DNA of 8,459 bases, from contig JABJOR010000506.1 in the NCBI GenBank assembly GCA_018664265.1, positions 1 to 8,459 on the forward strand, given 5' to 3'. The DNA comes from Rhodospirillales bacterium. Lineage in GTDB: Bacteria; Pseudomonadota; Alphaproteobacteria; Rhodospirillales; Casp-alpha2. Below are positions 1 through 6,264 of this stretch, piece after piece. The notes under the pieces were generated by a model. The model searched no databases and was not told where the DNA came from. It saw only the letters and a list, made by a program, of their open reading frames with translations. The position numbers were made by a program, and so were the translations under genes. Every line of letters starts with the position of its first letter. Position 1 is the stretch's first letter.

Positions 1-649
1 CTCCCGCGAACGTGACGCAGATTTAATGTCGCCCCGTCAGGCATGGCGAGCAATTCAAGCTGGCCTGCCCAAGGAAGCGATTATTTCCAGCGACATTGGC
101 AATAACTGCGCCATCGGTAATGCCTACCCAACGTTCGAACAAGGCCGAAAATATCTCGCACCCGGCCTGTTTGGGCCATGTGGTTATGGTTTCCCGTCTG
201 TCATCGGTGCAAAGATCGGCAACCCCGATACACCTGTGGTTGGGTTCGCAGGTGATGGCGCATTTGGTATCTCCATGAACGAGATGACCTCCGTTGGGCG
301 CGATGACTGGCCTGCCATTACCATGGTGATTTTTCGCAATTATCAATGGGGTGCTGAGAAACGCAACTCTATTCTTTGGTATGATAATAACTTTGTTGGT
401 ACTGAGCTTAATCCTGAACTCAGCTATGCCAAAGTCGCCGAAGGTTGCGGTTTGAAAGGTGTTCAGGTGACCAAACCTGAAGAGTTAAGCAACGCTTTGA
501 AAGAAGGCTGCAAGGCACAAGCCGATGGTGTGACGACCTTTATCGAAATCGTTCTCAATCAGGAACTGGGCGAGCCATTCCGTCGCGATGCCATGAAAAA
601 ACCGGTGGAAGTCGCCGGGATTGATCCTGCTGATATGCGGCGTCAATAG
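1..649 (+). CDS. xsc: Sulfoacetaldehyde acetyltransferase, C-terminal part (5' end outside window)
   Basis: Xsc is a thiamine-diphosphate enzyme that converts sulfoacetaldehyde and phosphate to acetyl phosphate and sulfite, the desulfonating step of taurine, isethionate and sulfoacetate degradation in the cytoplasm. The frame is open from base 2 through the left edge, so the ATG at 26 is internal. About 215 residues of a family that is usually near 590 are present. They form the C-terminal TPP-binding domain. The TPP/Mg motif starts with GDG at 251-259 and, 26 residues later, continues as RNYQWGAEKRNS, where the usual second Asn is followed by Tyr, as is typical of Xsc rather than acetolactate synthase. 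The segment DNNFVGTELNPELSYAKVAE also matches Xsc. The gene is first in a tight operon with an exporter and acetate kinase, which fits its products sulfite and acetyl phosphate. A different TPP-dependent lyase is the only real alternative and is unlikely. Confidence 0.93.
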   Translation, partial: SRERDADLMSPRQAWRAIQAGLPKEAIISSDIGNNCAIGNAYPTFEQGRKYLAPGLFGPCGYGFPSVIGAKIGNPDTPVVGFAGDGAFGISMNEMTSVGRDDWPAITMVIFRNYQWGAEKRNSILWYDNNFVGTELNPELSYAKVAEGCGLKGVQVTKPEELSNALKEGCKAQADGVTTFIEIVLNQELGEPFRRDAMKKPVEVAGIDPADMRRQ

Positions 650-658
650 GCTTTCCAA

Positions 659-1426
659 ATGGAGCTGAACACTGAAATCGTTGCCGGGCTGACTCCGCTA
701 ACGCTGGCCTTTTCCCTTATGGTTGTTTTTTTGGCGGCCATTGTTCGGGGCTATACTGGATTCGGGTTTTCTGCGCTGTTAGTAACCAGCCTGTCTTTGG
801 TCATGCCACCATCCGAGGTTGTCCCTATTGCCTTGATGATGGAAGTCATCGCCAGCGCACACATGCTGCCCAAGGTCTGGAGGGATGTAGACCGAAAGCT
901 TGTCGGGGTGTTGTTCTTTGGTGCCGTCATTGCATCACCCTTGGGGGTACATTTGCTTGCAAGCATTCCCACAACGCCCATGCGTGCGACCCTTTATATA
1001 ATATGCCTGTGCGCAGCGTTGACCATTTGGCGCGGATACAAAATGAAAAACGGGCATGGTATGGGCCATATGATCGGTGCCGGATTGATTAGCGGCGTTG
1101 TCAACGGGGCCACTGCCATGGGCGGATTAATGGTGGTTATATTCTTGTTGACGGGATCAATCACTGCGGCTGCCATGCGGGCTTCGATGATTGCTTTCTT
1201 TTTTGTGCTGGATACTTATGCAACAGCATTTACCTGGGCAGAAGGTTTGTTAACCTCCGATGTGCTGTTGCGGACCGCCATCTTTGTGCCGCCGCTTTTG
1301 TTGGGCAATTTGATGGGGCATCGAAAGTTTGTGACGGCTGCGCCTGAATCGTTTCGACGCTATACGCTTATATTGCTGATGTCACTTTCAGGTGTTGGCC
1401 TGATACGAACATTTACAGGGTTTTGA
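659..1426 (+). CDS. tauE: TSUP/TauE-family membrane exporter, probably sulfite
   Basis: This is a 255-aa, strongly hydrophobic inner-membrane protein with about seven to eight membrane segments (roughly residues 11-29, 36-58, 82-101, 110-125, 137-163, 174-191, 204-220 and 235-250). It shows the two-half organisation of the TauE/SafE (TSUP, former DUF81) family. The first half carries RGYTGFGFSAL (residues 30-40), and the second carries the Gly-rich SGVVNGATAMGG (145-156) at the equivalent place. Family members move sulfite, sulfoacetate or other small anions. Its position 9 nt after xsc and 2 nt before ackA supports export of the toxic sulfite released by Xsc; the substrate is inferred from context, not from residues. 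The ATG at 659 is preceded by a weak AGG (648-650) overlapping the xsc stop region, suggesting translational coupling. It might instead carry a different anion or act as an importer. Confidence 0.85.
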   Translation: MELNTEIVAGLTPLTLAFSLMVVFLAAIVRGYTGFGFSALLVTSLSLVMPPSEVVPIALMMEVIASAHMLPKVWRDVDRKLVGVLFFGAVIASPLGVHLLASIPTTPMRATLYIICLCAALTIWRGYKMKNGHGMGHMIGAGLISGVVNGATAMGGLMVVIFLLTGSITAAAMRASMIAFFFVLDTYATAFTWAEGLLTSDVLLRTAIFVPPLLLGNLMGHRKFVTAAPESFRRYTLILLMSLSGVGLIRTFTGF

Positions 1427-1428
1427 AT

Positions 1429-2523
1429 ATGTCTGAAAACATTCTTGTTCTCAACGCAGGATCTTCCAGCATCAAGTTTGCACTTTTTAACGGCACGGAT
1501 TCTGAAACCGTACGGGGGCAAATCGGCGGCATTGGGAGCGGTGCTTTTTTTGAGGCAAGCGGCATTACGGGCAAGCCGGATATTTCAAACGTTAGTGATC
1601 ATACCTCAGCCCTTAAAAATCTTTTTGGATGGATTGCGGGCAAAGATATAAAAGCCGTAGGCCACCGGGTGGTTCACGGCGGCGGAGACTTTGTTGATCC
1701 GGTTTGCGTAACGGGCGAAATCATCACAGCCTTGGCTGCGCTGGAGCCCCTTGCTCCACATCACCAACCTCATAATGTCGCGGCCATGCGCGCTGTGGCA
1801 GGGCTGTGGCCCGATGTTGTTCAAATCGCCTGTTTCGATACAGCCTTTCATGCCTCTATGCCGCCTGAAGCACAGGAAACCGGATTGCCACGTGATTACA
1901 CAGAAGCCGGTATTCGACGGTATGGTTTTCACGGTCTGTCCTATACGTATGTTGTGCAGGCGCTGCCTGCGATGACAGAAGATGGAAAATTACCACCGCG
2001 CGTTATTGCCCTGCATCTGGGCAACGGCGGTAGCTTGTGTGCGATAAAGAACGGGCGCAGCATCGCTACATCCATGGGGTATTCCACGGCTGACGGCATC
2101 CCCATGGCGACCCGCTCCGGCGCTGTTGATCCGGGTGCCCTGATTGCTGTGATGCGTCGTGATGGTCTGGACGCTGATGGCTTGGAAGACCTGCTCTACA
2201 ATCAAAGCGGGGTGCTGGGTATGTCGGGGGGATTGTCCGCAGACATGAAAACCTTAGTGGAAAGTCCTGATCCGCAAGCAAAACAAGCGGTCGATTTTTA
2301 CTGCTATCGTCTGGCGCGTGAGGTCGGCTCGCTTGCAAGCGCACTCGGCGGATTGGACGCTATGGTCTTTACCGGCGGGATCGGCGCAAACTCATCAGTC
2401 ATCCGGGAAAATGTCTGCAAGCGTCTTGCATGGCTTGGTGTCGGTGAAGGCAATACGTATGCCTATGATACGGACGAAGAAGCGGTGATCGCAGGTTTTG
2501 TACGAGATTTTCTAGCCCAATAG
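1429..2523 (+). CDS. ackA: Acetate kinase, short form
   Basis: AckA interconverts acetyl phosphate plus ADP with acetate plus ATP. All the classic acetokinase motifs are visible in this 364-residue product: VLNAGSSSIKF (Asn9), GHRVVHGG (Arg80), FDTAFH (Asp137), RRYGFHGLS (His168), HLGNGGS (His196), MATRSGAVDPG (Arg229), FTGGIGANS (315-322) and DTDEEAVIA near the C-terminus, which supplies the metal-binding Glu. These correspond to the N7, R91, D148, H180, H208, R241 and E384 set of the Methanosarcina enzyme. The family usually has about 390-400 residues; the shortening lies mainly between residues 20 and 75 and near the C-terminus, and GGIGEN has become GGIGAN. I chose the ATG at 1429 because AGGG (1417-1420) sits 8 nt upstream; an in-frame TTG at 1423 would be too close to it. 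The gap after the exporter gene is 2 nt. A propionate or butyrate kinase specificity is possible but less likely beside xsc. Confidence 0.93.
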   Translation: MSENILVLNAGSSSIKFALFNGTDSETVRGQIGGIGSGAFFEASGITGKPDISNVSDHTSALKNLFGWIAGKDIKAVGHRVVHGGGDFVDPVCVTGEIITALAALEPLAPHHQPHNVAAMRAVAGLWPDVVQIACFDTAFHASMPPEAQETGLPRDYTEAGIRRYGFHGLSYTYVVQALPAMTEDGKLPPRVIALHLGNGGSLCAIKNGRSIATSMGYSTADGIPMATRSGAVDPGALIAVMRRDGLDADGLEDLLYNQSGVLGMSGGLSADMKTLVESPDPQAKQAVDFYCYRLAREVGSLASALGGLDAMVFTGGIGANSSVIRENVCKRLAWLGVGEGNTYAYDTDEEAVIAGFVRDFLAQ

Positions 2524-3534
2524 AATCTGCTTATCAAAAGGGTCCCATGCTGGCTTGCCAGTTGCCAAAGCTTCCATAAAATGTGCGATAATTTTATCGA
2601 TATGCAAAGAGCTTGGCTGATTGTCTAGCGTGACCATGCGCGGGAAAATATTTTCAACACTATCAGATTTCCAAACGGTATCACCGGATTCAAGGTCGGT
2701 TAAGGTCTCTGCCAGCGGGTGTAAATCGATGCGCGGTGGTGGTGGCAGGGTGATGTATTGAACCCAGCTTTCATATCGATAGGCAAAAATAATGCCGCTG
2801 TCAGATATGCTCAAAATCCTGTCGCATCGGGTTCGATTGTGGATGGCGATGGGATGCCAGGGTTTATCATGACCACGGGCCAAGTCGTCTTTGTTGCGCA
2901 AGTCCAGTTTGCTGGTGACGACGGCGAAGCTGATGCCGGGATGTTCTTCGATGATGATGGCGCCATTTGACAGGGCTTGCTCGGTGCGATTTAAAAAATC
3001 ATCCTCGCCTTTCCAAAGCTCTTCAAAGGCATGGGTATGCTCGATGATCGGGCGCACGCGAGGTAAAATTTCCTTAAACAGCATACCGCACATTGCATCA
3101 TAGGGTTCTTTAAAAATTGCCTTGTCCAGGGGTGAGAACACGGGATTGCAAAAGGCTCCGATGGTGAAGGCAATGCGATTTGCTTGCTGGTTATTTCCCT
3201 TGGTAAAATCTCCTGCTATAGCCGCATCACAAATCAGGTGTTTGTGCTCAAGAGCAAATTCCGGCTCCAGCATGGCAAAGATGCCAAGGCAGGCATCTTC
3301 ATCAAAATGATCACCCGTAACCACGGTGACATTTTCATGCAATCCCGGCTGTTCAATGTAGTTAAAAACAATTTCGGCTGAGCTGTCAGCTTTTAAGTCA
3401 TGCGGGGTGCCACTCTTCGGCCAATGAGACAGAGTCAGCACAGTGTAATCTTTGGCTGAACCGTCGATCATAATATTATCGCTCAGACCAATATCAGGCC
3501 ACGGAACATATCGACAGAATGGGGGCAGAACCAT
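2512..3534 (-). CDS. Conserved protein of unknown function (DUF6687-like)
   Basis: This is a 340-aa predicted cytoplasmic protein without signal peptide or membrane segments. From memory it resembles the DUF6687 family, but I cannot run a search to confirm this, and no function is known to me. Visible features are an N-terminal block with NIMIDGSAKDYTVLTLSHWP (residues 20-39), the motif VTGDHFDEDACLGIFAMLEP (72-91), which packs four acidic residues and one His and looks like a metal site, and a later IIIEEHPGISFAVV segment (193-206). The DHFDED block is loosely reminiscent of the DHH phosphoesterase signature, which is only a hint. The ATG at 3534 has a GAGG ribosome binding site (3541-3544 on this strand) 6 nt upstream. 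It lies 52 nt after the LysR gene on the same strand, so the two are probably co-transcribed. Its last 12 nt overlap the end of the convergent ackA. It may belong functionally with the regulator and sarcosine oxidase, or be unrelated. Confidence 0.8.
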   Translation of the reverse strand: MVLPPFCRYVPWPDIGLSDNIMIDGSAKDYTVLTLSHWPKSGTPHDLKADSSAEIVFNYIEQPGLHENVTVVTGDHFDEDACLGIFAMLEPEFALEHKHLICDAAIAGDFTKGNNQQANRIAFTIGAFCNPVFSPLDKAIFKEPYDAMCGMLFKEILPRVRPIIEHTHAFEELWKGEDDFLNRTEQALSNGAIIIEEHPGISFAVVTSKLDLRNKDDLARGHDKPWHPIAIHNRTRCDRILSISDSGIIFAYRYESWVQYITLPPPPRIDLHPLAETLTDLESGDTVWKSDSVENIFPRMVTLDNQPSSLHIDKIIAHFMEALATGKPAWDPFDKQILLG

Positions 3535-3586
3535 AACAAACCTCGTCTCTCAAAGTTTATGTGTTCCTCCACTATATAATAAAGTC

Positions 3587-4558
3587 TCACCCCACCACAA
3601 TTTCATCGGCTGCCCATGGGGCGATGGGGCGAATTTTATCATCTACCAGTTTTTGGGCTATGGAGCGGGCGTCGCTGGCGATGCGGGCGGGCAAGGTGGC
3701 GCTTCGGCTTTCACGGGCGACCAGATACAGGGTCCGTGAGAGCGAGCGACCCGGCAAAGGCATTGCACGCAAGGATGGCAAATGCCCGAAGCCGTGGATC
3801 AGGCAAAGGGGCGTGGTGATGGCCCAACCGAGGCCTGCTGAAACCATAGCGAACACGGACTCGGTACCATCAAATTCCAGCGATTCCGGAATGGAGATTC
3901 CGGCCTGTTGCAGGTGGCGTTCGATCTTGGCGCCAATCAATGAGCGCTCACTATAGCGTACGAATGGATGATTGCGCGCCAGATCTTCCAGCCTTGGCTC
4001 TTGTATTGCTGCTGCCATGCGTTCTGGCATAACCAGCAAGAATGGCTCACGCATGACTGTATGATACTCAATACCACCCAGGGAGCTCATGGGATCTGTT
4101 GATATAATGAAGTCCAGTTTTCGCGATACCAGATCATCACCAAGATTGGGTGAAATCCCTGACCATACAGTAAAGTTGCTGGCGTAGCTGCGCATGGAGC
4201 GGACAAGGCCGGGGCCAGCCGTCGCGGCGAATGAATCCACCAATCCGATTCGCACCACGGGTAAGGGAGCATCACCCAATTCACGAACACTGGTTTGCAA
4301 GCGCTCGGCTTGCGATAACAGGGCACGGGCTTGATCCAATAGTTCCTGTCCGGCCTGGGTGGGACGGAACGGCCTCTCAGATCGTTCAAGAAGACTAACA
4401 CCGAGATCATCTTCCAATCTTCGAATGATCTTGGTCACTCCAGATTGGCTCATAGAAAGGTTTTCAGCGGCTGTTGTCATGCTGCCGTGTTCTGCAACAG
4501 CGAGGAAAACTGTTAGTGTCTTTAAGTCAAAAGCCAGTTGATCCGGGTGCAAAGACAT
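3587..4558 (-). CDS. LysR-type transcriptional regulator
   Basis: This 323-aa DNA-binding regulator has the standard LTTR layout. The N-terminal winged helix-turn-helix spans about residues 11-72 (FLAVAEHGSMTTAAENLSMS followed by QSGVTKIIRRLEDDLGVSLLERS), next comes the linker helix, and then a periplasmic-binding-like effector domain from about residue 95 (VRIGLVDSFAATAGPG) to the C-terminus. I chose the ATG at 4558, which gives an N-terminus of normal length with GGA about 9 nt upstream. An in-frame GTG at 4672 would add 38 residues that do not look like any LTTR start. The gene diverges from soxB, the common arrangement in which an LTTR controls its neighbour and itself, so control of soxBDAG in response to sarcosine, glycine betaine or a related compound is likely but inferred. 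It could also affect the adjacent unknown gene, with which it shares a strand and a 52-nt gap. Confidence 0.93.
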   Translation of the reverse strand: MSLHPDQLAFDLKTLTVFLAVAEHGSMTTAAENLSMSQSGVTKIIRRLEDDLGVSLLERSERPFRPTQAGQELLDQARALLSQAERLQTSVRELGDAPLPVVRIGLVDSFAATAGPGLVRSMRSYASNFTVWSGISPNLGDDLVSRKLDFIISTDPMSSLGGIEYHTVMREPFLLVMPERMAAAIQEPRLEDLARNHPFVRYSERSLIGAKIERHLQQAGISIPESLEFDGTESVFAMVSAGLGWAITTPLCLIHGFGHLPSLRAMPLPGRSLSRTLYLVARESRSATLPARIASDARSIAQKLVDDKIRPIAPWAADEIVVG

Positions 4559-4592
4559 AGTAAGTATTCCATTTAAGAATAAAGATAATGAA

Positions 4593-4621
4593 TTTATGTC
4601 ATATAACGGAATTCCATTCAA
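4593..4621 (-). promoter_or_regulatory. Candidate promoter of the LysR gene with a palindrome in the spacer
   Basis: On the minus strand TTGAAT (4616-4621) and CATAAA (4593-4598) form a sigma-70-like -35 and -10 pair separated by 17 nt. The spacer contains the perfect 8-bp palindrome GGAATTCC (4608-4615), where a bound regulator could block transcription, as in LTTR autorepression. The match is moderate and read by eye only. Confidence 0.3.
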
Positions 4622-4640
4622 GCATTGATAGACTGCCTCA

Positions 4641-4665
4641 CAATTGGTCCTAATTGGTATAAAAT
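4641..4665 (+). promoter_or_regulatory. Candidate regulator site and -10 region upstream of soxB
   Basis: The heptamer AATTGGT occurs at 4642-4648 and again at 4652-4658, exactly 10 bp apart, so both copies face the same side of the helix. The same stretch is an inverted repeat, CAATT-N6-AATTG (4641-4656). It runs directly into TATAAAAT (4658-4665), a plausible -10 element. No good -35 lies 16-18 nt upstream of this -10 (GCCTCA at 4635-4640), as expected for a promoter that needs an activator such as the divergent LysR protein. The function is inferred. Confidence 0.35.
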
Positions 4666-4700
4666 CGGACACATAAAAGACGTATAGAAGATCTATAGCA

Positions 4701-4713
4701 GGAGACGCATGTG
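4701..4713 (+). promoter_or_regulatory. Ribosome binding site and GTG start of soxB
   Basis: GGAG (4701-4704) lies 6 nt before the GTG at 4711, which opens the sarcosine oxidase beta frame. An ATG at 4709 overlaps it, but in that frame the next codon is TGA, so it cannot start the gene. This fixes GTG as the start. Confidence 0.75.
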
Positions 4714-5967
4714 AAGCATTATTCCATTTTTTCGCTGACGCGTAACGCGCTCAGCCATCACGAAAACTGGACGGAGGCCTGGCGCAGCCCGGAACCGAAA
4801 CCAGAATATGACGTGATCATCGTTGGTGGCGGCGGACATGGCTTGTCCACGGCCTTCTATCTGGCCAAAGAACACGGAATCACCAATATCGCGGTCATCG
4901 AAAAAGGCTGGCTTGGTGGTGGTAATACGGGTCGTAACACGACGATTGTTCGCTCCAATTACGCCATTGAAGGCAATGCGCATTTCTATGAAAAAGCTAT
5001 GGATTTGTGGCGCGGTATGACCAAGGAGTTGAACTACAACGTCATGTTCAGCCCGCGCGGTGTGATTAACCTGGCGCATAATGATGCCCAGGTCGATGCC
5101 TTCCAGCGTCGTGGCAACACCATGCGTCTGAACGGAATTGATGCTCATTGGGTCTCATTGAATGAATTGAGAGAACGTGTGCCATTGTTGAACACAACAA
5201 AAAGCGCGCGCTATCCGATCTTCGGTGGTCTGGAGCAGCCAAAAGCCGGCACGGCCCGTCATGATGCTGTCGCCTGGGGTTATGCCCGTGGCGCAGACAG
5301 CTACGGTATCGATATTATCCAGAACTGCGAAGTCACTGGCATGAAAATCGAAAACGGCAAGATGCAGGGTGTTGAAACCACCAAAGGCTTCATCGGATCG
5401 AAAAAAGTCGGTGTCGCCGTTGCGGGTCATTCAACCCAGTTGTTTGATATGGCCGGTATTCGCCTTCCTATCGAATCGCACCTGTTGCAGGCCATGGTAA
5501 CCGAGCCCGTTAAACCGGCGCTTGATACGGTGGTCACATCCGGTGCTGCGCACTGTTACATCTCACAGTCTGATAAAGGTGAAATGGTGTTTGGCGGCGA
5601 TATTGATTTTTATAATTCCTATGCCCAGCGTGGCAACTATCCAACTCCAGAGCATGTTGTTACGGCGGCCTGTGAATTGTTCCCGGCGTTCAGTCGTTTG
5701 CGCCTGATGCGGTCCTGGGGCGGTATCATGGATATGTCCACGGATGGAAGTCCTATTATCGGCAAGAGCCCGGTTGATGGCCTCTATATTAATGCAGGCT
5801 GGTGCTATGGCGGCTTTAAGGCGACACCGGGTTCCGGTTGGGTCTTTGCCCATACCATTGCTCAGGATCGCCCTCATAAGCTGAATGAGTGTTTCTCACT
5901 TAATCGCTTTGAAACCGGTCATGTTCTTGATGAAAAAGGCGTTGGCCCCATCGCCAAAGCTCACTAA
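4711..5967 (+). CDS. soxB: Sarcosine oxidase beta subunit
   Basis: SoxB is the flavin subunit of heterotetrameric sarcosine oxidase. It holds noncovalent FAD, where sarcosine is oxidised, and covalent FMN, where electrons pass to oxygen to give H2O2. The 418-residue length is close to the family norm (about 405-417). After a short N-terminal arm, the FAD dinucleotide fold reads DVIIVGGGGHGLSTAFYLA (residues 34-52, GxGxxG at 39-44), with Glu64 as the expected ribose-binding acid, followed by WLGGGNTGRNTT (67-78). In ARHDAVAWG (182-190), His184 is the likely covalent FMN site, equivalent to His173-175 of characterised enzymes. The C-terminus has DGSPIIGKSP (345 onward) and GWCYGGFKATPGSG (363 onward), typical of the family. 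It starts with GTG, is followed 18 nt later by soxD, and is the first gene of the sox operon. Confidence 0.96.
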   Translation: MKHYSIFSLTRNALSHHENWTEAWRSPEPKPEYDVIIVGGGGHGLSTAFYLAKEHGITNIAVIEKGWLGGGNTGRNTTIVRSNYAIEGNAHFYEKAMDLWRGMTKELNYNVMFSPRGVINLAHNDAQVDAFQRRGNTMRLNGIDAHWVSLNELRERVPLLNTTKSARYPIFGGLEQPKAGTARHDAVAWGYARGADSYGIDIIQNCEVTGMKIENGKMQGVETTKGFIGSKKVGVAVAGHSTQLFDMAGIRLPIESHLLQAMVTEPVKPALDTVVTSGAAHCYISQSDKGEMVFGGDIDFYNSYAQRGNYPTPEHVVTAACELFPAFSRLRLMRSWGGIMDMSTDGSPIIGKSPVDGLYINAGWCYGGFKATPGSGWVFAHTIAQDRPHKLNECFSLNRFETGHVLDEKGVGPIAKAH

Positions 5968-5985
5968 CGGAGAAGGAAGAAAAAC

Positions 5986-6264
5986 ATGTTGATCAAATGC
6001 CCATGGTGTGGCGATCGCTCGTTGGCTGAATTCTCCTATCAGGGAGATGCCACAGTTGACCGTCCTGAAGATCCAATGACGCAGAGCGATGCCGAATGGA
6101 ATAATTTTTTAAACCTGCGTGACAATCCAAAAGGCTGGCACGACGAAATTTGGCATCACATCAGTGGTTGTCGCAAACATTTCAAGATGCGGCGTAATAC
6201 CGTCACACATGAAATCGCCGATATCAAACCAATGGATGGCGCATTGCAGGGAGGCGATAAATGA
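5986..6264 (+). CDS. soxD: Sarcosine oxidase delta subunit, zinc-binding
   Basis: SoxD is the small zinc subunit of heterotetrameric sarcosine oxidase. The product has 92 residues, normal for the family. It shows CPWCG near the N-terminus (Cys5, Cys8) and HHISGCR (His58, Cys62), the four zinc ligands known from the Stenotrophomonas enzyme as C6, C9, H59 and C63. Other family markers are EFSYQGDA (15-22), DRPEDP (25-30), EIWHH and the closing RRNTVTHEI. The ribosome binding site is a purine-rich stretch with GGAG (5969-5972) and AAGGA just before the ATG. The gene ends in an ATGA overlap with soxA, indicating translational coupling between the delta and alpha subunits. Confidence 0.95.
   Translation: MLIKCPWCGDRSLAEFSYQGDATVDRPEDPMTQSDAEWNNFLNLRDNPKGWHDEIWHHISGCRKHFKMRRNTVTHEIADIKPMDGALQGGDK

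Noticed and set aside
26..28. ATG at 26 as a true gene start
   Set aside because: The frame stays open to the left edge, and the product is only the C-terminal third of Xsc.
1423..1428. TTG at 1423 as the start of acetate kinase
   Set aside because: It adds only Met-Asn, lies 2 nt from the AGGG ribosome binding site and overlaps the preceding stop. The ATG at 1429 has proper spacing.
2550..2561. Inverted repeat CTGGC-TT-GCCAG just past the end of ackA, as a terminator
   Set aside because: The stem is only 5 bp with a 2-nt loop, it has no T-run, and it lies within the coding sequence of the minus-strand gene.
3535..3586. A second GGAGG (3566-3570, minus strand) between the LysR gene and the unknown gene, as the start of a small gene
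   Set aside because: No start codon follows at suitable distance, and the 52-nt gap is too short for a separate gene.
4559..4672. N-terminal extension of the LysR protein from a GTG at 4672
   Set aside because: The extra 38 residues do not resemble an LTTR N-terminus and would cover the shared promoter region. The ATG at 4558 gives a normal start.
4693..5148. 151-codon minus-strand frame opposite the start of soxB
   Set aside because: It is antisense to the FAD-binding region of soxB, with no recognisable motif or ribosome binding site.
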